This document shows, one piece after another, positions 37,242 through 46,659 of a DNA stretch of 64,000 nucleotides. The DNA comes from Hyphomonadaceae bacterium ML37. Lineage in GTDB: Bacteria; Pseudomonadota; Alphaproteobacteria; Caulobacterales; Maricaulaceae. The notes below the pieces were generated by a model. That model was not told where the DNA came from, ran no database searches, and saw only the letters and a program-made list of their open reading frames with translations. The stretch is taken from positions 1,365,191-1,429,190 of the forward strand of contig CP091241.1 in assembly GCA_027627685.1 (NCBI GenBank). The letters run 5' to 3'. The stretch's first letter is position 1. Every line of letters starts with the position of its first letter. Position numbers and translations under genes: made by a program.

Positions 37242-37679
37242 ATGAAACTGGGACGGCTCAACCATGTGGGCGTCGCCACGCCGGACGTTGAAGCGGCGGC
37301 GCGTGTCTATGCCGAGCTTTACGGCGCAACCGACGCCACCGCGCCCAAAGACTTTCCGCATCTGGGCGTGCGGGTGGTGTTTGTGAGCGTGCCCAACATG
37401 CAGATCGAACTGATCGAGCCACTGGGCGAGGGGAGCGCGATCCGCAAATTCCTAGAGAAGAACCCCAAGGGCGGCCAGCACCATATGTGTTTTGAAGTGC
37501 CTGACATCATCGCCGCCCGCGACGCCATGCGCATGCGCGGCGCCACGGTGCTGGGCACGGGCGAGCCCTATATCGGCGCACACGGCGTGCCGGTGATCTT
37601 CGTCCATCCAAAAGACACCGGCGGCGTGCTGATCGAGCTGATGCAGGACCCGGCGCTCTATGCTGGCGGCGGCCATTGA
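37242..37679 (+). CDS. mce: Methylmalonyl-CoA (ethylmalonyl-CoA) epimerase
   Basis: A 145-residue glyalase/bleomycin-fold enzyme that interconverts (2R)- and (2S)-methylmalonyl-CoA in propionyl-CoA catabolism, and in some alphaproteobacteria ethylmalonyl-CoA as well. Visible metal-site elements are LNHVGVATPD (His8), GGQHHMCFEV near 76-85 and GVLIELMQDP near the end. GGAGGCGGGG precedes the ATG. The downstream DUF1467 gene overlaps its stop. Confidence 0.93.
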   Translation: MKLGRLNHVGVATPDVEAAARVYAELYGATDATAPKDFPHLGVRVVFVSVPNMQIELIEPLGEGSAIRKFLEKNPKGGQHHMCFEVPDIIAARDAMRMRGATVLGTGEPYIGAHGVPVIFVHPKDTGGVLIELMQDPALYAGGGH

Positions 37680-38035
37680 TGACGCGTCAGCGCCTCAGCC
37701 AGGCTCTGGTGATCGCCGCCGCCGTGATGTGGATCGCGCTGGCCTTCATCGCCTCGCCCAATATCGGGATGGTGTCGGGCCTGGTGGTGTTTCTGTGCGC
37801 CTGGTGGATGGTGTTCTTTACCGTGCTGCCGCGCCAGATCCGTGGCCAGTATGAGGATGGCGACATCGTGCCCGGCTCCGACCCTGGCGCGCCGGTCGAC
37901 CCGCAGATCCGCGCCAAGCTTTGGCTGACCACGGTGATCACCGCCGGGATATGGCTGGTGATCGTCGCCGTGCTGGTGCTGGACCTCATCCAGTTGGACT
38001 GGTTCGCCTACGGCCCTGCCACGCCGCAAAGGTGA
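37679..38035 (+). CDS. DUF1467 family membrane protein
   Basis: A 118-residue protein with two or three hydrophobic segments: LVIAAAVMWIALAFI at about 9-23, MVSGLVVFLCAWWMVFFTVL at about 30-49, and TVITAGIWLVIVAVLVLDL near 85-103. The motif FFTVLPRQIRGQYEDGDIVP followed by GSDPGAPVDP is characteristic of DUF1467. Function is unknown. The rnj-mce-DUF1467 order recurs in alphaproteobacteria. I prefer the ATG at 37679 over a TTG at 37676. Confidence 0.85.
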   Translation: MTRQRLSQALVIAAAVMWIALAFIASPNIGMVSGLVVFLCAWWMVFFTVLPRQIRGQYEDGDIVPGSDPGAPVDPQIRAKLWLTTVITAGIWLVIVAVLVLDLIQLDWFAYGPATPQR

Positions 38036-38133
38036 GGGGGCGGGTGTCGCACACCGCGCGCTTGACGGCGGGGCGTGGCGGGCCGAAACAGGGATGCAAC
38101 TGCACCACCCCCTGATCAGGAAGCCTTGCCGCC

Positions 38134-39639
<1,506 letters not shown>

Positions 39640-39731
39640 TCGTGTCCGCCTTGTGGCGCGCGCGCGGCGTGCCCAATTGCCGTGCACTCTGCTCGCAAGG
39701 ACAGTGCAGTCCTGCTACAGGCTGAACCGTG

Positions 39732-40643
39732 ATGCGTGACCCCTATGCGATTCTTGGTGTGCCCAAATCGGCTTCGGCCGACGAAATCCGGCGCGCCTAT
39801 CGCACGCTGGCCAAGGAGCTGCACCCGGATGCGCGTCCCGATGACGCCAAATCGGAAGAGCGCTTCAAGGAGGTCACGCGCGCCTTCAAGCTTCTGTCCA
39901 ACGCCGAGACCCGCGCCAAGTTCGACCGGGGCGAGATCGATGCCGAGGGCCGCGAGCGCGCGCCCTTCCACTACCGCTCCAACCCCGATGCGCCCCCCGG
40001 ACAGCGCGGGCCCTCGGGCCGGTTTGAAGACATTTCCGACCTGTTCTCTGATTTGTTCGCCGAGCGCGCCCGCACGGCGGCCGCAGGCCCCGGCGGCGCG
40101 CGGCGTGGCGGTCCGGGTCCGGACATGCGCGGCGAGATCAATGTCAGCTTTGAAGAATCGGTGCTGGGCGCCAAGAAGCGCGTGAGCTTTCAGGGCGGGC
40201 GCGCCATCGAGATCAGCGTGCCTGCGGGCGTGGAGGACGGCCAGGTGCTGCGCCTGCGCGGGCAGGGCGCGCCGTCGCCCCAGGGCGGACCAGCGGGCGA
40301 CGCCCTGATCACGGTGCGCATCCGCCCCCACGCGATGTTCCAGCGCGAGGGGCGCGACATCCGCGTTGACCTGCCCATCAGCCTGAAGGAAGCGGTCCTC
40401 GGCGGCGCTGTGCGCGCGCCCACGGTGGACGGCGTGGTGGAAGTGCGCGTGCCGGCAGGGTCCACTTCGGGGGCGCTCTTGCGCCTGCGCGGCAAGGGCG
40501 CGCCGGGGCCGGACGGCAAGCGCGGCGACCAGATCATCCGCCTGATCATCGACGTGCCGCCCGCCGATCCGGCGTTGGAAGCCTTTCTGGAGACGTGGAC
40601 CCCGCCGGCAGGTTATGATCCGCGTCGGCGGCGCGGCGGGTGA
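39732..40643 (+). CDS. DnaJ-like (CbpA-type) co-chaperone
   Basis: A 303-residue J-domain protein. The J domain is at residues 3-68 (YAILGVPKSASADEIRRAYR) with the essential HPD at 31-33 for stimulating DnaK. A Gly/Phe-poor linker follows, then the two DnaJ C-terminal beta domains (GEINVSFEESVLGAKKRVSF near 135-154; ALITVRIRPHAMFQREGRDI near 193). There is no Cys-rich zinc finger, so it is of the CbpA/type B class. I prefer the ATG at 39732 over a GTG three bases earlier. Confidence 0.9.
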   Translation: MRDPYAILGVPKSASADEIRRAYRTLAKELHPDARPDDAKSEERFKEVTRAFKLLSNAETRAKFDRGEIDAEGRERAPFHYRSNPDAPPGQRGPSGRFEDISDLFSDLFAERARTAAAGPGGARRGGPGPDMRGEINVSFEESVLGAKKRVSFQGGRAIEISVPAGVEDGQVLRLRGQGAPSPQGGPAGDALITVRIRPHAMFQREGRDIRVDLPISLKEAVLGGAVRAPTVDGVVEVRVPAGSTSGALLRLRGKGAPGPDGKRGDQIIRLIIDVPPADPALEAFLETWTPPAGYDPRRRRGG

Positions 40644-40702
40644 TACGCGTCCTGCAGACACCGCTGCACATGACCGCGCAGATGAATGGCCCTCTTCATG
40701 CA

Positions 40703-40719
40703 TGTTCACAGCGCGTTCA
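40703..40719 (+). promoter_or_regulatory. PhoP-box-like direct repeat
   Basis: TGTTCA (40703-40708), five bases, then CGTTCA (40714-40719). The hexamer-N5-hexamer layout with an 11-bp period is the known architecture of PhoP/OmpR-type boxes. It sits 25 bases before the PepSY gene that opens the regulator-kinase operon. Autoregulation by the encoded response regulator is inferred. Confidence 0.45.
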
Positions 40720-40744
40720 GCCCCAACTTGTCAGAACAGGCCGC

Positions 40745-41044
40745 ATGAAAACGCTCCTCGTCTCTCTCCTCGCTCTGGCCGCGATCGCGGCGACCGGTTC
40801 TTTGCCGGGCGCAGCCGCGCGCGCCGCCGATCTGCCGGCCGTCTATGAGACGTCCGCGCAGGCGGATGTCGTGCCGATGCGTGTGGCGATCGATGCGGCG
40901 CTGCGCGCCTATCCCGGCTCGCAATACGTCACCGGCCGCTTCGAAAGCGGGGCGCAGCCGCTTTACATCATCCGCATTGTGACCCGCGAGGGTCAGCGCC
41001 GCGACGTGCGCGTGGACGCGCGCACCGGCCGGGTCATCGGTTAA
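40745..41044 (+). CDS. Small periplasmic PepSY-domain protein
   Basis: A 99-residue exported protein with a signal peptide (MKTLLVSLLALAAIAATGSL, likely cleavage near ARAAD). One PepSY domain follows: the helix VPMRVAIDAALRAYPGSQYV and the strand pair RFESGAQPLYIIRIVT / RDVRVDARTGRVIG. PepSY proteins of this size are often encoded with PhoPQ-like two-component genes and may modulate the sensor. I chose the ATG at 40745 because it opens the signal peptide. The response regulator follows after 19 bases. Confidence 0.82.
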   Translation: MKTLLVSLLALAAIAATGSLPGAAARAADLPAVYETSAQADVVPMRVAIDAALRAYPGSQYVTGRFESGAQPLYIIRIVTREGQRRDVRVDARTGRVIG

Positions 41045-41063
41045 CAGGGAAGGAGCTACGCCC

Positions 41064-41753
41064 ATGCGCGCGCTCATCGTGGAAGACGACGCCGATCTGA
41101 ACCGCCAGCTGTCCGATACGCTGCAGCATGCCGGATATGCAGTGGATTCCGCCGCCGATGGCGAGGATGGATGGCATCTGGGCGAGACCGAGCCCTATGA
41201 CGCCATCGTGCTCGATCTCGGCCTGCCCAAGATGGACGGCGTGTCCGTGCTGGAGCGCTGGCGCAAGGCGGGTGTGACCACGCCCGTCCTGATCCTGACC
41301 GCCCGCGACCGCTGGAGCGAGAAGGTGGCCGGGTTTGACGCCGGCGCTGATGATTACCTGACCAAGCCCTTCCACCCGGAAGAATTGCTGGCGCGCCTGC
41401 GCGCCCTGACCCGCCGGGCCGCCGGTCACGCCAGCGCCATGCTGGAAAGCGGCACGCTGACGCTGGATACGCGCGGCGCGCGGGTCTTTCTGGGCGATCA
41501 GCTGGTGAAACTCACCAGCCATGAATTCCGCCTCCTGAGCTATCTCATGCACCACAAGGAGCGCGTCATCTCGCGCACCGAGCTGGTGGAGCATATCTAC
41601 GATCAGGATTTCGACCGCGATTCCAATACGATCGAGGTGTTTGTCGGGCGGCTGCGCAAGAAAATCGGCAATGACCGGATCGAAACCGTGCGCGGACTGG
41701 GCTATCGTCTGGTCGATCCAGACACGGGCCGCATGGACGCAAGGACCGGGTGA
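41064..41753 (+). CDS. Response regulator, OmpR/PhoP family
   Basis: A 229-residue DNA-binding regulator. The receiver domain is at 1-115, with the acidic pocket Glu7-Asp8-Asp9, phospho-acceptor Asp51 (AIVLDLGLPKMDG) and the conserved Lys in DYLTKPF. The winged-helix output domain is at about 130-220 (LTSHEFRLLSYLMHHK, DSNTIEVFVGRLRKKIG, VRGLGYRLV). It overlaps the kinase start by four bases. With the upstream PepSY gene, the organisation is PhoPQ-like; the sensed signal (divalent cations, antimicrobial peptides or envelope state) is not visible. Confidence 0.93.
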   Translation: MRALIVEDDADLNRQLSDTLQHAGYAVDSAADGEDGWHLGETEPYDAIVLDLGLPKMDGVSVLERWRKAGVTTPVLILTARDRWSEKVAGFDAGADDYLTKPFHPEELLARLRALTRRAAGHASAMLESGTLTLDTRGARVFLGDQLVKLTSHEFRLLSYLMHHKERVISRTELVEHIYDQDFDRDSNTIEVFVGRLRKKIGNDRIETVRGLGYRLVDPDTGRMDARTG

Positions 41754-43168
41754 GCGAAACACACGACCAGACCGGGCGACCGGACCTTATCGAACAGGGT
41801 TCCATGGTGCGCCGGCTGGTGCTGGCGGCCCTGGGCTGGGCGGTGGTTTTGCTCGTGTTCGGCGCGGGCGCGCTGACTCTGCTGTTTCAATCCACCGTCT
41901 TGCGCGATCTCGACGACCGGCTGGCCGGCGTGGTGGATTCCATGGTGGCGCATGTGGAGCCGGCCGCCGGGGGCGGGCTGGAGCTCGACCAACGCCCGCT
42001 TGACCCGGGGTATTTTCAAGCGCTGTCAGGACGTTACTGGCAGGTCTTCACGCCCGGCATCGAGGCGGAGCCGGCTGTCCTGCGATCTGATTCGCTCGCC
42101 AATGAACGCCTCGACACCGCCGGACCGCTGGTGCGCGCCGCGCTGGACCAGCCGGGCGCCACGATCATCGGCGAGACCCGCGGACCCAATCTTGAACCCT
42201 TGCGCCTGCATGTGCGCGCCGTGCTGATCGAGGCCCAGGGCCCGGTGGTGTTCGCCGCCGCCGAGGACCGCCGCCCGTCCGACCGGCGCGTGCGCGATTT
42301 CGCCATGGCGGCGGCCGGCCTGCTGGCGGGATTTGCGGCAGCGCTGGCGGCCGGCGTGGTGGTGCTGGTGCGCTGGGCGCTGGGGCCAATCCTGCGCATG
42401 GGCGCCGCCGTGGCCGCCGTACGCGATGGTCAGACCGAATGGGTCAGCGGGAGTTTTCCGCGCGAAATCAAACCTCTGGCCGAAGAACTGAACGGGCTTC
42501 TTGATCATTCGCGTGAGGTAGTTGAACGCGCGCGCACCCATGTGGGCAATCTTGCCCACGCCCTCAAAACGCCGCTGACCGTGCTGGGCAATGAGGCGCG
42601 CGGCCAGTCCGGACCGCTCGCCGAGCTCGTGACGCGCCAGACGAGCGCCATGACCGATCAGGTCGAGCATCATCTGCGCCGCGCCCGCGCCGCGGCGAAC
42701 GCCCGCGCCATCGGGGCGCGCACGCCCGCGGACGCGGTGATCAATGATCTGGGCCGCACGCTGCGGCGCATTTACGAGCGCCGGGGCGTCCAGATTGATT
42801 GGGACGCCGCGCCGGGCGCCGTGTTTCGCGGCGAGCGCCAGGACCTTGAGGATCTGGCCGGCAATCTGATGGACAATGCCTGCAAATGGGCGGAGCGGCA
42901 GGTGCGCGTCACCCTGGCGCCTGCCCCCGCGGGCCGCCTTGAGATCATTGTTGAGGATGACGGGCCGGGCCTGACGCAGGACCAGCGCCAGCAGGCGCTG
43001 GCGCGCGGCGTGCGTCTCGATGAACAGGCGCCGGGCACCGGGCTGGGGCTGGCCATCGTCACCGACCTGGCCGCCGCCTATGGCGGAACGCTGTCGCTGG
43101 ACCGCTCGCAACTGGGCGGCTTGCGCGCCCGGTTGGACCTGCCCGGCGGGGCCGGAAGCGCGGGTTAA
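41750..43168 (+). CDS. Sensor histidine kinase, PhoQ-like
   Basis: A 472-residue inner-membrane kinase. Helices lie at about 22-47 and 184-210 and flank a periplasmic sensor of roughly 135 residues. A HAMP-like stretch leads to the dimerisation helix with His270 in GNLAHALKTPLTVLGNEAR. The ATPase domain shows N (NLMDNACKWAE), G1 (EDDGPGLT) and G2 (GTGLGLAIVTDLAA) boxes. The start is GTG, overlapping the regulator stop. The HALKTPL form of the H-box is shared with PhoQ-type kinases. It phosphorylates the upstream regulator. Confidence 0.92.
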   Translation: MSETHDQTGRPDLIEQGSMVRRLVLAALGWAVVLLVFGAGALTLLFQSTVLRDLDDRLAGVVDSMVAHVEPAAGGGLELDQRPLDPGYFQALSGRYWQVFTPGIEAEPAVLRSDSLANERLDTAGPLVRAALDQPGATIIGETRGPNLEPLRLHVRAVLIEAQGPVVFAAAEDRRPSDRRVRDFAMAAAGLLAGFAAALAAGVVVLVRWALGPILRMGAAVAAVRDGQTEWVSGSFPREIKPLAEELNGLLDHSREVVERARTHVGNLAHALKTPLTVLGNEARGQSGPLAELVTRQTSAMTDQVEHHLRRARAAANARAIGARTPADAVINDLGRTLRRIYERRGVQIDWDAAPGAVFRGERQDLEDLAGNLMDNACKWAERQVRVTLAPAPAGRLEIIVEDDGPGLTQDQRQQALARGVRLDEQAPGTGLGLAIVTDLAAAYGGTLSLDRSQLGGLRARLDLPGGAGSAG

Positions 43169-43181
43169 GACCTGTTAACCC
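43162..43181. other. Hairpin at the end of the kinase gene
   Basis: The arms GGGTTAA and TTAACCC enclose GACCTG; the first arm contains the kinase stop codon. Only a short TTCT follows, so termination would be weak. It may partly separate the kinase operon from the gene at 43225. Confidence 0.3.
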
Positions 43182-43224
43182 TTCTGCGGCTAAACGTATT
43201 CAGTTGTATCGACAGGAGTGTCGC

Positions 43225-44556
43225 ATGGGGCCGCTGGCGCCGGCGAAATTGGATCAGTTGCGTGGCCTGCTCGCCAGCCTGCCTGGCGACATGGCTCGGC
43301 GGCTGTGCGACATGGCGGCCCAGGCCGATCCGGCGCTGGGCCGGCTCCTGGGCAATTGCCTGTTCGATCCCGACGACCTGGCGCGCGAGCGCTTCTTTGC
43401 GCCCATCGCGCCCCTGTCCGGCGAGCCCGGGTCGGATCGTCCTGCCGTATCGGCGGCGCCGGTTGGCCTGTTGCGCACGCTGTGGACCTGGATGGGCGAG
43501 GACCTGGCGCCGGACATCGCCGTGCGCGCAAGGGCCGCTGCCCTCGACCCGGCGGCGCCTGACAGGCCCGGACAGCTCGACCCCGACCGCGCCGCGTTTG
43601 CCCGCCTGATGCTCGACGCCTTCAAGCACGCCGAACAGGACCCGCGCGCGCTCAAGCGGCTGAAGACAAGGCTGGGTGTGGAGCGCTTCGATGAAGCGCG
43701 CGACATCGCCGCCATGTTGCGCCTGGCGCCGGTGCTGCGCACGGCGCTGAACGGACTGGCCCCGGTGATCCATGATCCCGATGACGCCCAGTGCGTGCTG
43801 ATCCGCGACCGCTACGAAGCCGCCGCCGCGGCGGACCCGGACGCCGGGCCGTGGGTGCTGTTGCTGATCATGGCGCGCTTCAGCCGGCCCTGGCGGATAT
43901 TGCGCGTGTTCGAACGCCTGACCCATCGCGATGATGATCTTCTGGTGGGCCGCACGGACATGGCGCTGATCGGCGATGTGCTGCTGCGCGACGCCGCCCA
44001 CCATCTGGCGGGCTTCCGCGCTGCGCCGCGCAGCGAGACCGAAGCGCGCGCCGCCGCTGCGGCGCTCACCGCGTTTGCCGCCATCACCGTGGGCATGAGC
44101 CGGGAGATCGGCATCCGCAAGGACGGGCCCTGGGGCAAGCGCATCATGGATCTGCGCACCCGCGCCAGCGAGCAGATGACCGCCATTCACGACGCTTCGC
44201 GCCGCGCGGTGGGCCGCGTCCTGCCCGAAGCCGACAAGACACGACGCCGCTACGCCCTGCCGCGCGAGGAGGATATGGAGCAGGCGCAGGCGCTCTGCAT
44301 GTTTCTGGCGCTGACGCGTGATGACGCTGGCCGGGCCGCCGTGGGCAGCGCGCACAATGGAGTCATCGCCGAACTGGCCAACGCCTTCGAACATGCCGGT
44401 CAGGGCGCGCTGGACGCCCTGCGCAGCCCCGATGAATCCCATCGCGAGGCGGGCGCGGCGCGCCTGCACCAGATCGCCGGGCTGATGCAGGCGCTGGGGC
44501 AGGGCGAGGCGGGCGCCGTCCTCCTGCGCCGAGGCGCCGCAGCCCTGGCGGCGTAA
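43225..44556 (+). CDS. Uncharacterised 443-residue helical protein
   Basis: A soluble, strongly helical, Ala/Arg-rich protein with no signal peptide or membrane helix that I can see. The start is the ATG at 43225, with AGGAG six bases upstream. Recurrent acidic-basic helical stretches (DDLARERFFAPIAPL, ADPDAGPWVLLLIMARFSRP, HREAGAARLHQIAGLMQALG) give an all-helical repeat impression. The middle contains a motif around LIRDRYEAAAAADPDAG. I do not recognise the family. It sits between the PhoPQ-like operon and the ccm cluster; no functional link is evident. Confidence 0.75.
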   Translation: MGPLAPAKLDQLRGLLASLPGDMARRLCDMAAQADPALGRLLGNCLFDPDDLARERFFAPIAPLSGEPGSDRPAVSAAPVGLLRTLWTWMGEDLAPDIAVRARAAALDPAAPDRPGQLDPDRAAFARLMLDAFKHAEQDPRALKRLKTRLGVERFDEARDIAAMLRLAPVLRTALNGLAPVIHDPDDAQCVLIRDRYEAAAAADPDAGPWVLLLIMARFSRPWRILRVFERLTHRDDDLLVGRTDMALIGDVLLRDAAHHLAGFRAAPRSETEARAAAAALTAFAAITVGMSREIGIRKDGPWGKRIMDLRTRASEQMTAIHDASRRAVGRVLPEADKTRRRYALPREEDMEQAQALCMFLALTRDDAGRAAVGSAHNGVIAELANAFEHAGQGALDALRSPDESHREAGAARLHQIAGLMQALGQGEAGAVLLRRGAAALAA

Positions 44557-44597
44557 ATTCCTTCAAAGCGGGGCCGGTCCGCTCTATCTAGTCGGTT

Positions 44598-45242
44598 ATG
44601 AACTCATCGCTTCCTACCGCTCTTGAAGCGCGCGGCGCCGCTGGCGCGCGCCTGTCATCGCCCAGCGCGGCGCGCAATCGCGACGTCATTGCGCAGGCTT
44701 TGGCTGGCCTGTTGCCCGACGGCGCCCGCGTTCTGGAAATCGCCAGCGGCACGGGCGAGCATGCGCTGGCCTGCGTCGAGGCGCGCCCCGACCTGGTCTG
44801 GACGCCCAGCGACCCCGACCCGCACTCGCGCGCCAGCATTGATGGGTGGGCCGTGGAAGCGGGCGGCGCGATCAGACCGGCCCTCGATCTCGACGTGACG
44901 CAAGAGGGCTGGCAAAGCGGGCTCATTGCCGATGCTGTATTCTGCGCCAACATGATCCATATCGCTCCCTGGGCGGCAGCCGAAGGCCTGTTCGCGGGCG
45001 CGTCCGCGATCCTTCAGCCCGGCGCGATGCTGCACCTTTATGGCCCCTTCCTTGAAGGCGAGGCCACCGCGCCGTCCAATCTGGAGTTTGATGTGAGCCT
45101 GCGCGCGCGTCATCCCGGCTGGGGCGTGCGCGCACTGGCCGCTGTGGACGCACTGGCGGGGCGCTGCGGGTTTGCGCGCGTCAGCCGTCAGGAATTGCCG
45201 GCGAATAACCGGCTCGTAAGCTATCAATGGAGCGCCACATGA
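44598..45242 (+). CDS. DUF938 (METTL26-like) SAM-dependent methyltransferase
   Basis: A 214-residue class I methyltransferase. The SAM site is VLEIASGTGEHALACVEARP at about residues 46-65, which is the DUF938 signature, followed by PSDPDPHSRASIDGW. Later come FCANMIHIAPWAAAEGLFAG near 114 and MLHLYGPF near 142. The substrate of this family is not known. Its stop overlaps the ccmI start by four bases, so it is co-transcribed with the cytochrome c maturation genes, which may be incidental. Confidence 0.85.
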   Translation: MNSSLPTALEARGAAGARLSSPSAARNRDVIAQALAGLLPDGARVLEIASGTGEHALACVEARPDLVWTPSDPDPHSRASIDGWAVEAGGAIRPALDLDVTQEGWQSGLIADAVFCANMIHIAPWAAAEGLFAGASAILQPGAMLHLYGPFLEGEATAPSNLEFDVSLRARHPGWGVRALAAVDALAGRCGFARVSRQELPANNRLVSYQWSAT

Positions 45243-46180
45243 TCGCCTTCACCCTGGTGTGCATGGGCATCGGCGCTGCGGCGGCGATCTGGCTCGCCCG
45301 GCCCCTCCTGCAGGAAGCCGGCGCCGCGCGCCTGATCGGCGTGGGCGCCGGGGCGTTCCTGGCGCTGGGCGCGCTTGGCGCTTACTGGGTCAATGGCATG
45401 CCCGAGGCGCCGGGCGCGCCCTATCAGCCGCGCATGGAAGCGCTGCGCGCCTCAGCTCCCGAGACCCTGAGCCCGGTTGAGCAGGAAGAATGGCTGCGCG
45501 ACGCGGTTCGTCGCGACGGGCGCGATATCGAGGCGCGCCGCCTGCTGGGCCGGTTTCTGGCGGCGACCGAGCGCGAGCTGGAAGCCATCGCTCATATTGA
45601 ACAAGCCATCCGCGTCAGCCCCGAAGCGCGCCTGTTCAATGATCTGGGCCAGACCATCGTGACCCTCAATGAGGGCAATGTGACGCCCGAGGCCGTGCGC
45701 GCCTTCACCGCCGCCAACGCCGATGACCCCGCCATGCCCGAGCCGGCCTTCTTCCTGGGCGCCGCCGCCTATGAGGCCGATGACCGCGCCACAGCCGCGT
45801 CCTACTGGGGCGGGATCATCACGCGGCTGGACGAGGACGACCCGTACCGCGCCGCCATCGCCTCGCGCGCCGCCGATCTGTTGTCGCGCCCCTCTATGGG
45901 CGGCGCCGATCCGGGCGCCCTAACCGAAGGCGCTGAACGCCCGGACGTGGAGGCGATGATCGAGAGCATGATCGCCCGCCTCGAAACCCGGCTTGAATCC
46001 GAACCGGCGGATGTGTCGGGCTGGATGACGCTGGCGCGCGCGCGCATGATGCAGGAAGACCCGCAGGCTGCGGCCAGTGCACTGGCCCGTGGCCGGGCCG
46101 CCTTCGCCGATGACCCGGGCGCGCGCGCGCTGATCAGCGCGCTCGGCGCCGCTTTTGGACTTGAGGAGACCGACGCGTGA
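45239..46180 (+). CDS. ccmI: c-type cytochrome biogenesis protein CcmI
   Basis: A 313-residue membrane-anchored apocytochrome c chaperone. It has two N-terminal helices (about 2-20 and 35-54) flanking a short cytoplasmic loop, the usual CcmI pattern, with QEEWLRDAVRRDGRDIEARR of the first TPR-like unit near 81-100. The periplasmic TPR part continues to the end (about 230-305). I chose the ATG at 45239 (ATGA overlap with DUF938, GGAG upstream) over an ATG at 45227. It leads ccmE-ccmF-ccmH in one overlapping row. Confidence 0.88.
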   Translation: MIAFTLVCMGIGAAAAIWLARPLLQEAGAARLIGVGAGAFLALGALGAYWVNGMPEAPGAPYQPRMEALRASAPETLSPVEQEEWLRDAVRRDGRDIEARRLLGRFLAATERELEAIAHIEQAIRVSPEARLFNDLGQTIVTLNEGNVTPEAVRAFTAANADDPAMPEPAFFLGAAAYEADDRATAASYWGGIITRLDEDDPYRAAIASRAADLLSRPSMGGADPGALTEGAERPDVEAMIESMIARLETRLESEPADVSGWMTLARARMMQEDPQAAASALARGRAAFADDPGARALISALGAAFGLEETDA

Positions 46181-46659
46181 CCAAAGCCCGCAGACGCCTC
46201 TGGATCACCGCCGCCGCCGGCGCGGTGCTCATCCTCGCCGCCACACTCGCCTTTACGGCCATGCGCGATGCGATGGTGTTCTTCTACTCGCCGACCATGG
46301 TGGCGGAAAATCCGCCCGAGCCCGGCCAGCGCGTGCGCGTGGGCGGTCTGGTGGTGACCGGATCGGTGGAGCGCCCGTCCTCGGGCGGCGCCAATTTCAC
46401 CGTCACCGACGGCAATGCAGAGATCCGCATCCTGTTCGCCGGAGCCCTGCCGGACCTGTTCCGCGAAGGGCAGGGGATTGTCGCCGAGGGCGTGTTCGGC
46501 GACGATGCCCGCTTTACTGCCGCCAGCGTGCTGGCCAAGCATGACGAGACCTATATGCCGCCCGAAGTCGCGCGGGCCTTGCGCGATTCGGGATATTGGC
46601 AGGATGAAGACGCGCCCGCGTCCAGCTATGGCGACAGCGCGCAGGAGACCGGCCGATGA
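46177..46659 (+). CDS. ccmE: Cytochrome c maturation heme chaperone CcmE
   Basis: A 160-residue periplasmic heme carrier anchored by one N-terminal helix (about 9-28). The OB-fold has RVRVGGLVVTGSVER near 52-66. The heme-binding His122 is in the motif HDETY (122-126), the standard HxxxY form. The C-terminus (about 135-160) is a disordered, acidic tail. It overlaps ccmI and ccmF by four bases each. It passes heme from CcmC to the CcmF/H/I ligation complex. Confidence 0.96.
   Translation: MTKARRRLWITAAAGAVLILAATLAFTAMRDAMVFFYSPTMVAENPPEPGQRVRVGGLVVTGSVERPSSGGANFTVTDGNAEIRILFAGALPDLFREGQGIVAEGVFGDDARFTAASVLAKHDETYMPPEVARALRDSGYWQDEDAPASSYGDSAQETGR

Noticed and set aside
39698-39713. AGGAC/GTCCT dyad before the DnaJ-like gene
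   Set aside because: Five-base arms are expected by chance in this composition; no heat-shock (CIRCE) match.
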